DNA of 13,077 bases from M55B154 sp964345775 (GTDB lineage Bacteria; Spirochaetota; UBA4802; UB4802): assembly GCA_964345775.1 (NCBI GenBank), contig CAYFSO010000088.1, forward strand, positions 1-13,077, read 5' to 3'. The number at the start of each line of letters is the position of its first letter. Position 1 is the first letter of the stretch. Below the pieces are notes generated by a model that saw only the letters and a program-made list of their open reading frames with translations, was not told the DNA's origin and ran no database searches. Both the position numbers and the translations under genes were made by a program. This document shows, in pieces, positions 1 through 6,594 of the stretch.

Positions 1-55
1 AACCGCCGACACGGGGATTTTCAGTCCCCTGCTCTACCGACTGAGCTACCTGACC
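1..55 (-). tRNA. tRNA-Phe (GAA), 3' part cut off by window edge
   Basis: Read on the minus strand, positions 55 to 1 give a 7-nt acceptor strand (GGTCAGG), TA, a D-arm with a GCTC/GAGC stem, an anticodon stem GGGGA/TCCCC enclosing the loop CTGAAAA, a 5-nt variable loop and the 5' strand of the T-stem (GGCGG) followed by TT. The anticodon is GAA, so it decodes Phe. About 20 nt (rest of the T-arm, 3' acceptor strand, any encoded CCA) lie outside the window. Confidence 0.93.
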
Positions 56-71
56 GTTAAAAACAAAAACA

Positions 72-99
72 CATATAAAATCTGACATGGAAAAGTCAA
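72..99 (-). promoter_or_regulatory. Promoter for the tRNA-Phe gene
   Basis: On the minus strand there is a -35 box TTGACT (94-99) and a -10 box TATATG (72-77) separated by 16 nt. A start about 7 nt past the -10 box would give a leader of roughly 10 nt before the mature tRNA end at 55. The -35 box lies inside the first codons of the divergent TPR gene, so the two transcription starts compete for the same DNA. Inferred from consensus matching only. Confidence 0.5.
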
Positions 100-1001
100 T
101 GATAAAATTCCATATAGTCCTTTTATTTTTTGTTTTGTACAGTTACCCTGCACACGGTGAAGATACATGGCAGTACTATTACCGCAAGGGCACCATAGAA
201 TTCAATAACGAGATGTACGATTTCGCCGTGGAAAACCTGTCAAGGGCCCTTAAGCTGAATGATTCATTATACCAGGCAGCAAACCTCATGGCCGAAATAT
301 ACATGCGCAATAATATGAAAAAGAAGGCCCTTGATTATTACGTAAGATCACTTTCCATAGATCCCACGCAGCATGAAATTCACAACAAGGCCGGGTCTTT
401 ATACTGGTTCTACCTGGAGATTGACGAAGCATATTATCACTTTCAGAAGGCCATCGAACTGAAAGAGAATTATATCCCCGCCCATATCAACCTGGTCAGG
501 TATTACGTGTTCAGGAAAGACAGTCTGAAGGCAGAAGAGCATTTTAACACCTGTCACAGGATCGGGAAAACGAAAAGTGATCCCCTAATACGGGAAGCGG
601 CGAAACACCATCAGCAGGGCAAGACAGGCATTGCCATACGCAAGTACCGGGAAGCCACAGGGGTAAATCCAGCAGCGCGCCGGGCGTATTATCAGCTGGC
701 CAACCTGTACAGGCAGGAGAAAGACATCGAAAAAGCCATACAGGTGCTGGAAACCCTGCTTGACGTGAAGCCTGATGATGAGAGATCGCTGGTCACCCTG
801 GCCCACATGTATTTCACCTCGCTTCCCTTAAAACAGCGGAAACGAAAACTAAACCTGGCACTGCGTTACCTTGAGCGGGCGGTATCGATAAATCCCGAAA
901 ACGAAACCTCCTGGCTTCTCATGCATGACATCCATTCGTTCATGGGGAACGACGTACAGGCATCCGAAGCGTTACGCCGGGCGCAAGAACTGGGGGAATG
1001 A
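87..1001 (+). CDS. Secreted/periplasmic TPR-repeat protein
   Basis: This 304-residue protein has an N-terminal Sec-type signal (hydrophobic core about residues 7-20, likely cleavage after the AHG near residue 24), so it should act outside the cytoplasm. The rest is almost entirely tetratricopeptide repeats, roughly at 30-63, 64-97, 98-131, 132-158, 166-197, 199-232, 233-272 and 274-303. Many repeats show the A..Y..A...P pattern (e.g. AIELKENYIP, AIQVLETLLDVKPDD, AVSINPENE). TPR arrays bind protein partners; no enzymatic domain is present. The start is uncertain: the ATG at 87 has no Shine-Dalgarno, while an in-frame ATG at 99 has a GGAA about 7 nt upstream and also gives a clean signal peptide. 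It diverges from tRNA-Phe. The next gene has its own promoter, so this is probably monocistronic. The partner is unknown. Confidence 0.88.
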   Translation: MEKSMIKFHIVLLFFVLYSYPAHGEDTWQYYYRKGTIEFNNEMYDFAVENLSRALKLNDSLYQAANLMAEIYMRNNMKKKALDYYVRSLSIDPTQHEIHNKAGSLYWFYLEIDEAYYHFQKAIELKENYIPAHINLVRYYVFRKDSLKAEEHFNTCHRIGKTKSDPLIREAAKHHQQGKTGIAIRKYREATGVNPAARRAYYQLANLYRQEKDIEKAIQVLETLLDVKPDDERSLVTLAHMYFTSLPLKQRKRKLNLALRYLERAVSINPENETSWLLMHDIHSFMGNDVQASEALRRAQELGE

Positions 1002-1068
1002 ACCCCGTCCACCATCGTTGTAAACATATAATTATTTAAAATCACATGGTAATCAATTCTAATATAAC

Positions 1069-1107
1069 AAATATTCACATGTATTTGTTCTTGACATGTG
1101 AATATTT
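1069..1107. repeat. Perfect 14-bp inverted repeat, probable operator
   Basis: The left arm AAATATTCACATGT (1069-1082) and right arm ACATGTGAATATTT (1094-1107) are exact reverse complements separated by 11 nt. The right arm overlaps the last bases of the -35 hexamer TTGACA (1091-1096) and runs into the spacer of the promoter for the accessory-protein/symporter pair. That position suits a repressor site, although the arms are 25 bp apart centre to centre. A hairpin in a read-through transcript from the upstream TPR gene is the alternative; it lacks a GC-rich stem and a U-tract, so it is a poor terminator. Confidence 0.6.
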
Positions 1108-1120
1108 ATGGATTTATGTT
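1091..1120 (+). promoter_or_regulatory. Sigma70-type promoter for the symporter operon
   Basis: A perfect -35 hexamer TTGACA (1091-1096) is followed after 18 nt by TATGTT (1115-1120, 4 of 6 consensus bases). The predicted start near 1127 leaves a leader of about 25 nt containing the AAGGGGG ribosome binding site (1139-1145) of the small accessory gene. Overlap with the inverted repeat suggests regulated expression. Confidence 0.5.
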
Positions 1121-1151
1121 CAGCCTTAAAAAACTTTCAAGGGGGACTATC

Positions 1152-1322
1152 ATGCTGGGACTTGGAGATTTCTGGGTATTGCTGGTGTACGTGCTGTGCA
1201 TACTCAGCGCCCTGTTATGTGCCGTTTATGGTATCATCAAGTGGAACAGCGATGGTGATGCAGACGGCCCGGAACAGCAGCAATGGGTTGAAGAAGAAAT
1301 CAAGATAGAAAAAACACTCTAA
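1152..1322 (+). CDS. Symporter small accessory protein (56 aa, one membrane helix)
   Basis: The start at 1152 is preferred over an upstream in-frame ATG at 1098 because it follows a strong ribosome binding site (AAGGGGG, 6-nt spacing) and the predicted transcription start is downstream of 1098. The 56-residue product begins MLGLGDFWVLL, has one transmembrane helix (about residues 7-28, rich in L, C, A, V) ending in YGIIKWN, then an acidic, Gln-rich tail (residues 33-56). This LGLGD...LC.LS.LLC..YG...WN layout is that of the small accessory proteins encoded immediately before some sodium:solute symporters. It lies 17 bp upstream of the symporter, so the two are probably co-translated and form a complex in the inner membrane. 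The accessory role is family-based inference; how the subunit acts is not shown by the sequence. Confidence 0.8.
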   Translation: MLGLGDFWVLLVYVLCILSALLCAVYGIIKWNSDGDADGPEQQQWVEEEIKIEKTL

Positions 1323-1339
1323 CAAGGGGGAAAAGCGAA

Positions 1340-3103
1340 ATGACCATTTTTCTTGTCGCACTATACCTTCTGGTTATCGCAACACTTGGCTACCTGGGAT
1401 ACAGGAAAACTCACGGAGCATCTGATTACCTGGTTGCGGGAAGGGACATACATCCATACGTAATGGCACTCTCTTACGGTGCCACCTTTATAAGTACATC
1501 CGCCATAATTGGTTTTGGTGGCGCAGCGGGGATATTCGGGATGGGGATCCTGTGGCTTACCTTTCTGAATATTTTCGTGGGTATTTTTATCGCATTCATT
1601 TTTCTTGGCAAGCGTACAAGGCTCATGGGATACCACATGAATGCCCACACGTTTCCTGAATTTTTATCGAGGAGATACCAGTCTCCGTTTTTACAGAAGT
1701 TTGCCGGTATCATTATATTCATCTTTATGCCCCTCTATGCCGGGGTGGTATTGATCGGTGCCGCCAAGTTCATCGAACAGCAGTTCGTGATCGATTACAC
1801 AACAGCCCTGTTCTTTTTTACCCTCATTGTGGCAGTCTATGTTATCATGGGCGGCCTTAAGGGGGTCATGTACACCGACGCCTTCCAGGGAACCCTCATG
1901 TTCATTGGTATGGCAATTTTGATCATATATACCTATTATTCAATGGGAGGGATCGTTGAGGCACATTCCTCACTCACGGAAATGGCCCCACCTCCGCCAT
2001 TTGTAGCCAAGGGACATACCGGATGGACCTCCATGCCGGCCCTGGGATCTGATTTCTGGTGGGTACTGGTCTCCACCATCGTGATGGGTGTTGGTATTGG
2101 CGTTCTGGCACAGCCACAGCTGGTAGTACGTTTCATGACCGTCAAAAGCAACCGGGAACTGAACCGGGCAGTATTCATTGGAGGTGTATTCATTCTGCTT
2201 ATGACCGGTGTGGCGTTCGTATCCGGTTCTCTTTCAAACGTATTCTTCAGCAAGAACGTGAACCAGGTTGAATTCTGCGAAATAACAGGCGCCATAGCAG
2301 AAACCTGTCCGGGCAGTAAAATGGTGGATGTCACAAAAGATAATCTCGGCAAGTTACGGCAGGCTCATCCCGGTATTCAGCCGGGGGACACTATTGACAT
2401 CCACAAGAACGTGCCACACAAGATAACTACAGACGGCTCCATAGCCATCGTTGCGGCAGGCGGCAAGGTGGCCAACATTATCCCGCAGTATATCAAGCAG
2501 GCCATGCCCAGATGGTTTGCCGTTCTTTTTATGCTGACACTGCTGGCAGCGGCCATGTCAACCCTGAGTTCACAGTTCCATGCCATGGGAACCGCCATTG
2601 GCCGTGACTTCTACGAACAGGTGGAAAAAGGACGTGAATACTCCGAAGAACGCAGTGTATTCATAAGCAAGCTGGGAATAGGGTTAACCATCATTATCAG
2701 CGTATTGCTGGCGTACATGCTGCCAAAGGTATACGTGAAAGGGGAAGCCATAATCGCCAGGGGAACGGCCATATTCTTCGGCCTCTGTGCCGGAAGCTTC
2801 TTACCAGCGTACGTGGGAGGACTTTTCTTCAAACGGATAACAAGGGCTGCCGCCATAACGGGTATGATAGGTGGTTTTCTCACCAGTGCGTTCTGGCTGC
2901 TCTTCGTTCATGCCACGGAATCATCGGTAATCGGCTTAAGCCAGCTGATTTTCGGTAAACCTTTTCTTTTTGGTAAACCATGGATCATAGTAGATCCCAT
3001 GTTTATCGCGTTACCGGTTTCTGTGCTGCTCACAGTAATCGTCTCATTTTTCACACAGAAGCTCCCGGAGGAGCACCTGGATAAATGTTTCAAGAATATT
3101 TAA
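1340..3103 (+). CDS. Sodium:solute symporter family (SSS/SLC5) transporter
   Basis: This 587-residue inner-membrane carrier starts at an ATG with AGGGGG 9 nt upstream. Family hallmarks are present: the broken first core helix SYGATFISTSAIIGFGG (45-61), the SSS signature region GGLKGVMYTDAFQG (171-184), AQPQLVVRFM (257-266), and the sodium-site helix AAAMSTLSSQF (403-413) followed by GRDFY (421-425), equivalent to the MSTLS...EDLY segment of PutP. Substrates in the family include proline, pantothenate, acetate and other monocarboxylates; the sequence does not decide among them. Compared with PutP the loop before the sodium-site helix is enlarged (about residues 299-388), with Cys313 and Cys323 ten residues apart; their side of the membrane was not established. 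It follows the small accessory gene, which points to a two-subunit transporter, and a terminator closes the unit. Confidence 0.92.
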   Translation: MTIFLVALYLLVIATLGYLGYRKTHGASDYLVAGRDIHPYVMALSYGATFISTSAIIGFGGAAGIFGMGILWLTFLNIFVGIFIAFIFLGKRTRLMGYHMNAHTFPEFLSRRYQSPFLQKFAGIIIFIFMPLYAGVVLIGAAKFIEQQFVIDYTTALFFFTLIVAVYVIMGGLKGVMYTDAFQGTLMFIGMAILIIYTYYSMGGIVEAHSSLTEMAPPPPFVAKGHTGWTSMPALGSDFWWVLVSTIVMGVGIGVLAQPQLVVRFMTVKSNRELNRAVFIGGVFILLMTGVAFVSGSLSNVFFSKNVNQVEFCEITGAIAETCPGSKMVDVTKDNLGKLRQAHPGIQPGDTIDIHKNVPHKITTDGSIAIVAAGGKVANIIPQYIKQAMPRWFAVLFMLTLLAAAMSTLSSQFHAMGTAIGRDFYEQVEKGREYSEERSVFISKLGIGLTIIISVLLAYMLPKVYVKGEAIIARGTAIFFGLCAGSFLPAYVGGLFFKRITRAAAITGMIGGFLTSAFWLLFVHATESSVIGLSQLIFGKPFLFGKPWIIVDPMFIALPVSVLLTVIVSFFTQKLPEEHLDKCFKNI

Positions 3104-3137
3104 AGTCACGTTTTACTGCACCAATCGCTTTCCATGG

Positions 3138-3172
3138 AAAAGGGCCTGCCGGTACAATGGCAGGCCCTTTTT
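3138..3172 (+). terminator. Rho-independent terminator after the symporter
   Basis: A 13-bp perfect stem, AAAAGGGCCTGCC (3138-3150) pairing with GGCAGGCCCTTTT (3159-3171), encloses an 8-nt loop and runs into a T-tract. It sits 35 nt past the symporter stop codon and separates that operon from the next carrier gene. Confidence 0.93.
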
Positions 3173-3186
3173 ATACAGTATTTACA

Positions 3187-3215
3187 TTGACATATTATTT
3201 TTCTGATCCACTATT
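3187..3215 (+). promoter_or_regulatory. Candidate promoter for the SLC1-fold carrier
   Basis: A perfect TTGACA (3187-3192) lies just downstream of the terminator. At 17 nt spacing the -10 candidate is ACTATT (3210-3215), only a weak match. A promoter is needed here because the terminator ends the preceding transcript, but the -10 assignment is tentative. Confidence 0.33.
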
Positions 3216-3237
3216 GCAGTCACAATAAATACATTTC

Positions 3238-4416
3238 ATGGATGCACCAATGAACCTGAAAAACTCGTTAATTGTAAAACTGTTCGCGGGTATTTTTACC
3301 GGCATACTGCTGGGAATAACACTGAGCCATTTTAACATACATTTTCTTCTCAGCACCATCAAGACGGCAGAGATGCTTTTCGGTGCCTTCTTGAAATTCA
3401 TTATCCCGCTTGTCATTATAGGTTTTGTCCCACCCGGCATAATTGACATAGGAGGCAAGGCAGGTAAAACCCTTGCGATAACCATCCTGCTCGCTGTTTC
3501 ATCAACCCTCATCGGGGGCCTGGTTGCATATACAACCGGCTCTGTTTTCCTTGAATCCCTTGTGGGCAACCTGGGGGCAGGTACCGAGACAACGGCCATC
3601 GAGCCGTTGTTCACGCTGGTAATCGATCCTCCTTTACCGGTATTTACTGCCCTTGTACTTGCCTTCACTTTCGGCCTGGTATTATCGTCAAAACCACTGG
3701 TGACTTTCAGAAACGTATTTTATGAGCTGAAGGACATAGTAGAAATAATTATTCGAAAAGCCATTATCCCCCTGCTCCCCTTTTATATTGCATCCCTGTT
3801 CTGCTCCCTGAGTGCAACGGGTGAGATCATACCTATCCTGACCTCGTTCGCAAAACTATACGGGGTGATCATCGGGCTTCAAATAGGAATAGTTGTAATA
3901 GAGTACATCATCGCCGGCACATTGACCCGCAGAAATCCCCTGGATCTTATTAAGAACATGATACCCGCCTATCTTACCGCCTTTGGTACACAGTCATCGG
4001 CCGCAACCATCCCTGTCACCATTGAGAGTGCCAGGAAGAATAACATATCCGAAGACATCATAGATTTCGTCATACCGCTTTGCGCCACCATACACCTGGT
4101 AGGTGACATGATAATGATAACACTGTCATCCATGGTACTGGTCACCATGCAGGGTGGAACCCCTGAGCTCATGCAGTATATCCCATTTATCCTTCTGCTA
4201 TCTGTTACCATGATTGCCGCACCGGGTATACCCGGTGGAGGGGCGATGACCGCGCTTGGGCTGCTTGAGGAGATGCTCATGTTCAACAATTTCCAGAAAG
4301 GCATGATCCTGAGCCTGCACATGGCACAGGATTCATTCGGGACCGCCTCAAATGTCAGCGGGGACGGCGCACTGACCGTTATCGTTGATTACCTGACAGG
4401 AAAAATGAAGAAGTAG
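3238..4416 (+). CDS. Dicarboxylate/amino acid:cation symporter (DAACS/SLC1 fold), divergent
   Basis: This 392-residue inner-membrane carrier has the full GltPh/DctA architecture: N-terminal scaffold helices, hairpin HP1 with TQSSAATIPVT (251-261), TM7 with PLCATIHLVGD (residues 280-290), HP2 with PGIPGGGAMTALGLL (329-343) and TM8 with QDSFGTASNVSGD (364-376). Such carriers move C4-dicarboxylates or amino acids inward with Na+ or H+. Several positions that bind ligand or Na+ in GltPh differ: R276 is Gln252, the NMDGT motif is HLVGD (286-290), and R397 is Gly368, while the D394, T398, N401 and D405 equivalents are kept (Asp365, Thr369, Asn372, Asp376). The substrate is therefore uncertain and may not be glutamate/aspartate-like. 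Two in-frame starts, 3238 and 3250, both have weak ribosome binding sites. It converges on the next gene with a 17-bp gap and no visible terminator. Confidence 0.88.
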   Translation: MDAPMNLKNSLIVKLFAGIFTGILLGITLSHFNIHFLLSTIKTAEMLFGAFLKFIIPLVIIGFVPPGIIDIGGKAGKTLAITILLAVSSTLIGGLVAYTTGSVFLESLVGNLGAGTETTAIEPLFTLVIDPPLPVFTALVLAFTFGLVLSSKPLVTFRNVFYELKDIVEIIIRKAIIPLLPFYIASLFCSLSATGEIIPILTSFAKLYGVIIGLQIGIVVIEYIIAGTLTRRNPLDLIKNMIPAYLTAFGTQSSAATIPVTIESARKNNISEDIIDFVIPLCATIHLVGDMIMITLSSMVLVTMQGGTPELMQYIPFILLLSVTMIAAPGIPGGGAMTALGLLEEMLMFNNFQKGMILSLHMAQDSFGTASNVSGDGALTVIVDYLTGKMKK

Positions 4417-4433
4417 GCATTACATTGCCGCTT

Positions 4434-6422
4434 CTACTCCAGGAGCTTTGCCCTGCGTTTCTGGACGGGGTACACGGTTTCTTTCTTTGATACACGTTCA
4501 AGATCTTCTTCACGTACGGGACTGGCAAGTGACAGTAGTGTGTCAGTCTCTGTTACCCTGAAGATGATCTTCTCGGTAGTCCTTTCCGGTCGTACAGGAT
4601 CAGATGCGGGCACGTAACTGACCAGGAGATCATCGGTTGATATGCCATCGTAACTACCAAGATTTACCAGTACGGAATCATCAACATACTCCAGGATCCT
4701 TCCCCTGTAGGGTATCATCTCGTAGAGTTGCCGCGCAATACTCAGCGAAATGCCTGATACCGCAAATTTACCCTGGTCTTCCGCCTGCAGGTTGCCGATA
4801 ACAACACCTGTTTTCATGTTCATCACTGATATGCCTGTTCGTATGAAATTTCCCGATACCTCGTAATTCCCGTAGAGCAGGAAATCAAAAGACGGTATAT
4901 CACCTTTTTTCATCAGCTTGTGTACATCCCTGAGTACCTCATCTATGGGCCGTGTACCTCCCTTAACCCGGTTATTTACCTGCATGCGGCTTCTCGTGGG
5001 AACATTCCGATAACGGCCAAACTGGGAAAACGCGTAATTAACGGCATTGGAGAGGACGGCTCCCCCGTCAGGATATGGAGGGATCCCTTTCATGCTGACC
5101 AGGTCAAGCAATAAAACCCGCGGAATATCCCTTTCGGGCAGGTCTTGTGAATACCCCACCCTGTGATACAGGTGATCACGTCTTTTAATAATTGCAACAT
5201 TCAGCCTGTCCCGTGACCGGGTTGACGTGTTCATGGAATGCAGTTTTTTCAACTGCTCAACATAGAAACGGTAATAATCACGCACCAGGTATGAATCCGC
5301 AAGATCCTCACGGGGTTTCTCTGCCATGGGGTTGAGGAAAAGAGATCTTCGAAGATGCAGGAGGGAATGCTCGGGCAGATTCTTCTTGCGGAAGTCCTGC
5401 GCATGTTCATACTCGTTTTTCGCCAGTCTGACCCTGAGAGGATGTCCTGTCTTGTAATTATTAAGGACAAGAAATTGTGCTCTCTTCTCGTAGACCAGGC
5501 TGTTCAGTGATTGCTGGTCAACAGCCCTGGTATACCCTGAAAGGGCCTTTTCATTATCACCGTTCATCTCGTTGGCAAGGGCAAGGTTGTAATGGGGGAT
5601 ACTCATTTCAGGGTAGGTTCCTACTACTTTTTTGTAATAGGAAATGGCCGCATCAAGGTCACCGGCATAATAAGATATATATCCAAGGAACCTGTTTGCC
5701 TCCAGGTTATTGGGGCTGATACTCAGTGCCTTCTTGAACTCATCTACCGCCTGGGCAACGAGATCGCTTTCGCCGCTTTCAGTGAACCTGGTAAAAAGCA
5801 GGTTCCCGTAGGAAACGTATCCCCTGGGATAATCCCCGCGGGACTCGATGGCCTTTGCGATATATTTCTCCGCCTCGTCATAACGTTTTTCCCTTTTCTT
5901 TATCTCACCCATCAGGAGAAGAGAATCATAATGGAAGGGGTTGGCGGTGAGCACCCGGTTCAGCAAACGCTTCGCCCATAACATTTTACCCATCCTGAAG
6001 TACAGGTATGCCATTCCATAGCGTGACTGGTTATTATCGAGGGAAAGCCTGTTCAGTTTCTCATAAATATTTATGGCTTCATTAAACCTGCCTATCCCCG
6101 TCATGGCCCTGGCCATTCCCAGGAGGGCATCTTCATCGTTCTCGTACAGCTGCAGCACCCGCTCGTACAGTGATATGGCTTCGTCGTATCCCCCGGTTTC
6201 AACATATGAATGGGCAAGACCGGTAAGGGCTTCCCTGTACCGTGGATTTTTCTGCAGCGCACTCTGAAAAGAAACTATTGCAGAATATACCTCCCCCTTT
6301 TCAAGGTGTTCCCAGCCTTCCTTGTTGTGGTACACCGCATTCTTTGAATACAGGGGGACGGTAAGGGGTATTGTTACCAGCAGGAGTATGATGGTAATAA
6401 TGTTCGTTTTCATATTCTTCAT
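4434..6422 (-). CDS. Secreted TPR protein with C-terminal CsgG/TolB-like and FlgT-C-like regions
   Basis: This 662-residue protein starts with a signal peptide (basic MKNMKTN, then a hydrophobic core about 8-22, cleavage near SKNA), so it is exported. Residues about 31-370 are tandem TPRs (e.g. AIVSFQSALQKNPRYREA at 48-65, AISLYERVL at 82-90, AVDEFKKALSISPNNLEA at 225-242, AISYYKKVV at 259-267). Residues about 434-570 (IPRVLLLDL..., then FDFLLYGNYEVSG...ISVMNMKTG, ending SIARQLYEMIP) resemble the nucleotide-free alpha/beta fold of CsgG, TolB-N and the FlgT middle domain. Residues about 572-605 (YRGRILEYVDDSVLVNLGSYDGI...LLVSYV) resemble the FlgT C-terminal beta barrel. These domain matches are by eye. 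Such layouts suit envelope assembly factors, but no target is identifiable. A second in-frame ATG lies three codons in. It runs opposite to its neighbours and probably forms its own transcript. Confidence 0.85.
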   Translation of the reverse strand: MKNMKTNIITIILLLVTIPLTVPLYSKNAVYHNKEGWEHLEKGEVYSAIVSFQSALQKNPRYREALTGLAHSYVETGGYDEAISLYERVLQLYENDEDALLGMARAMTGIGRFNEAINIYEKLNRLSLDNNQSRYGMAYLYFRMGKMLWAKRLLNRVLTANPFHYDSLLLMGEIKKREKRYDEAEKYIAKAIESRGDYPRGYVSYGNLLFTRFTESGESDLVAQAVDEFKKALSISPNNLEANRFLGYISYYAGDLDAAISYYKKVVGTYPEMSIPHYNLALANEMNGDNEKALSGYTRAVDQQSLNSLVYEKRAQFLVLNNYKTGHPLRVRLAKNEYEHAQDFRKKNLPEHSLLHLRRSLFLNPMAEKPREDLADSYLVRDYYRFYVEQLKKLHSMNTSTRSRDRLNVAIIKRRDHLYHRVGYSQDLPERDIPRVLLLDLVSMKGIPPYPDGGAVLSNAVNYAFSQFGRYRNVPTRSRMQVNNRVKGGTRPIDEVLRDVHKLMKKGDIPSFDFLLYGNYEVSGNFIRTGISVMNMKTGVVIGNLQAEDQGKFAVSGISLSIARQLYEMIPYRGRILEYVDDSVLVNLGSYDGISTDDLLVSYVPASDPVRPERTTEKIIFRVTETDTLLSLASPVREEDLERVSKKETVYPVQKRRAKLLE

Positions 6423-6501
6423 ATCACCAGTATTGTCCCAGGGAATATTCTGTCACATTATCTCACTTCATATTTCTTCTTTTGCAGAAAGTCAACAAAT
6501 A

Positions 6502-6510
6502 ATTATACCA
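6502..6510 (-). promoter_or_regulatory. Extended -10 promoter for the minus-strand TPR gene
   Basis: On the minus strand the 9-mer TGGTATAAT is an exact extended -10 element (TGn plus a perfect TATAAT). No good -35 box stands at 17 nt, which is usual for extended -10 promoters. A start near 6495 would give a leader of about 73 nt before the ATG at 6422. Confidence 0.55.
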
Positions 6511-6534
6511 TATGGAATTGACAAAATAATCCAC

Positions 6535-6563
6535 TTGCGATTGAGTAGATTCTTCACTAAAAG
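6535..6563 (+). promoter_or_regulatory. Weak candidate promoter for the mltG-U32-hisS operon
   Basis: TTGCGA (6535-6540) and TAAAAG (6558-6563) are separated by 17 nt, each matching 4 of 6 consensus bases. A start near 6570 would place the AAAGGG ribosome binding site (6583-6588) in a short leader. A nearby perfect TTGACA (6518-6523) lacks a -10 at suitable spacing. The operon must start in this intergenic region because the upstream gene is divergent. Confidence 0.28.
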
Positions 6564-6594
6564 CTGAAAGGGGCTTCATGACAAAGGGTAATGC

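Noticed and set aside
1..101. tRNA as an integration site for a mobile element
   Set aside because: No integrase, direct repeat of the tRNA end or phage-like gene is visible on this side; the tRNA 3' end is outside the window.
1098..1151. Upstream in-frame start extending the 56-residue accessory protein to 74 residues
   Set aside because: The extra codons fall within the inverted repeat and promoter, and the strong ribosome binding site serves the ATG at 1152.
1936..2352. Long minus-strand open frame (138 codons) inside the symporter gene
   Set aside because: It lies wholly inside a gene with clear family motifs, has no ribosome binding site that stands out, and its composition looks like an antisense shadow.
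2332..2398. A LysM-like half motif (HPGIQPGDTIDI) in the symporter loop
   Set aside because: Only the second half resembles LysM and the segment is too short for the full domain; treated as part of the loop.
3195..3668. Minus-strand open frame of 157 codons over the start of the SLC1-fold carrier
   Set aside because: It is antisense to well-supported coding sequence and its protein shows no recognisable domain or signal.
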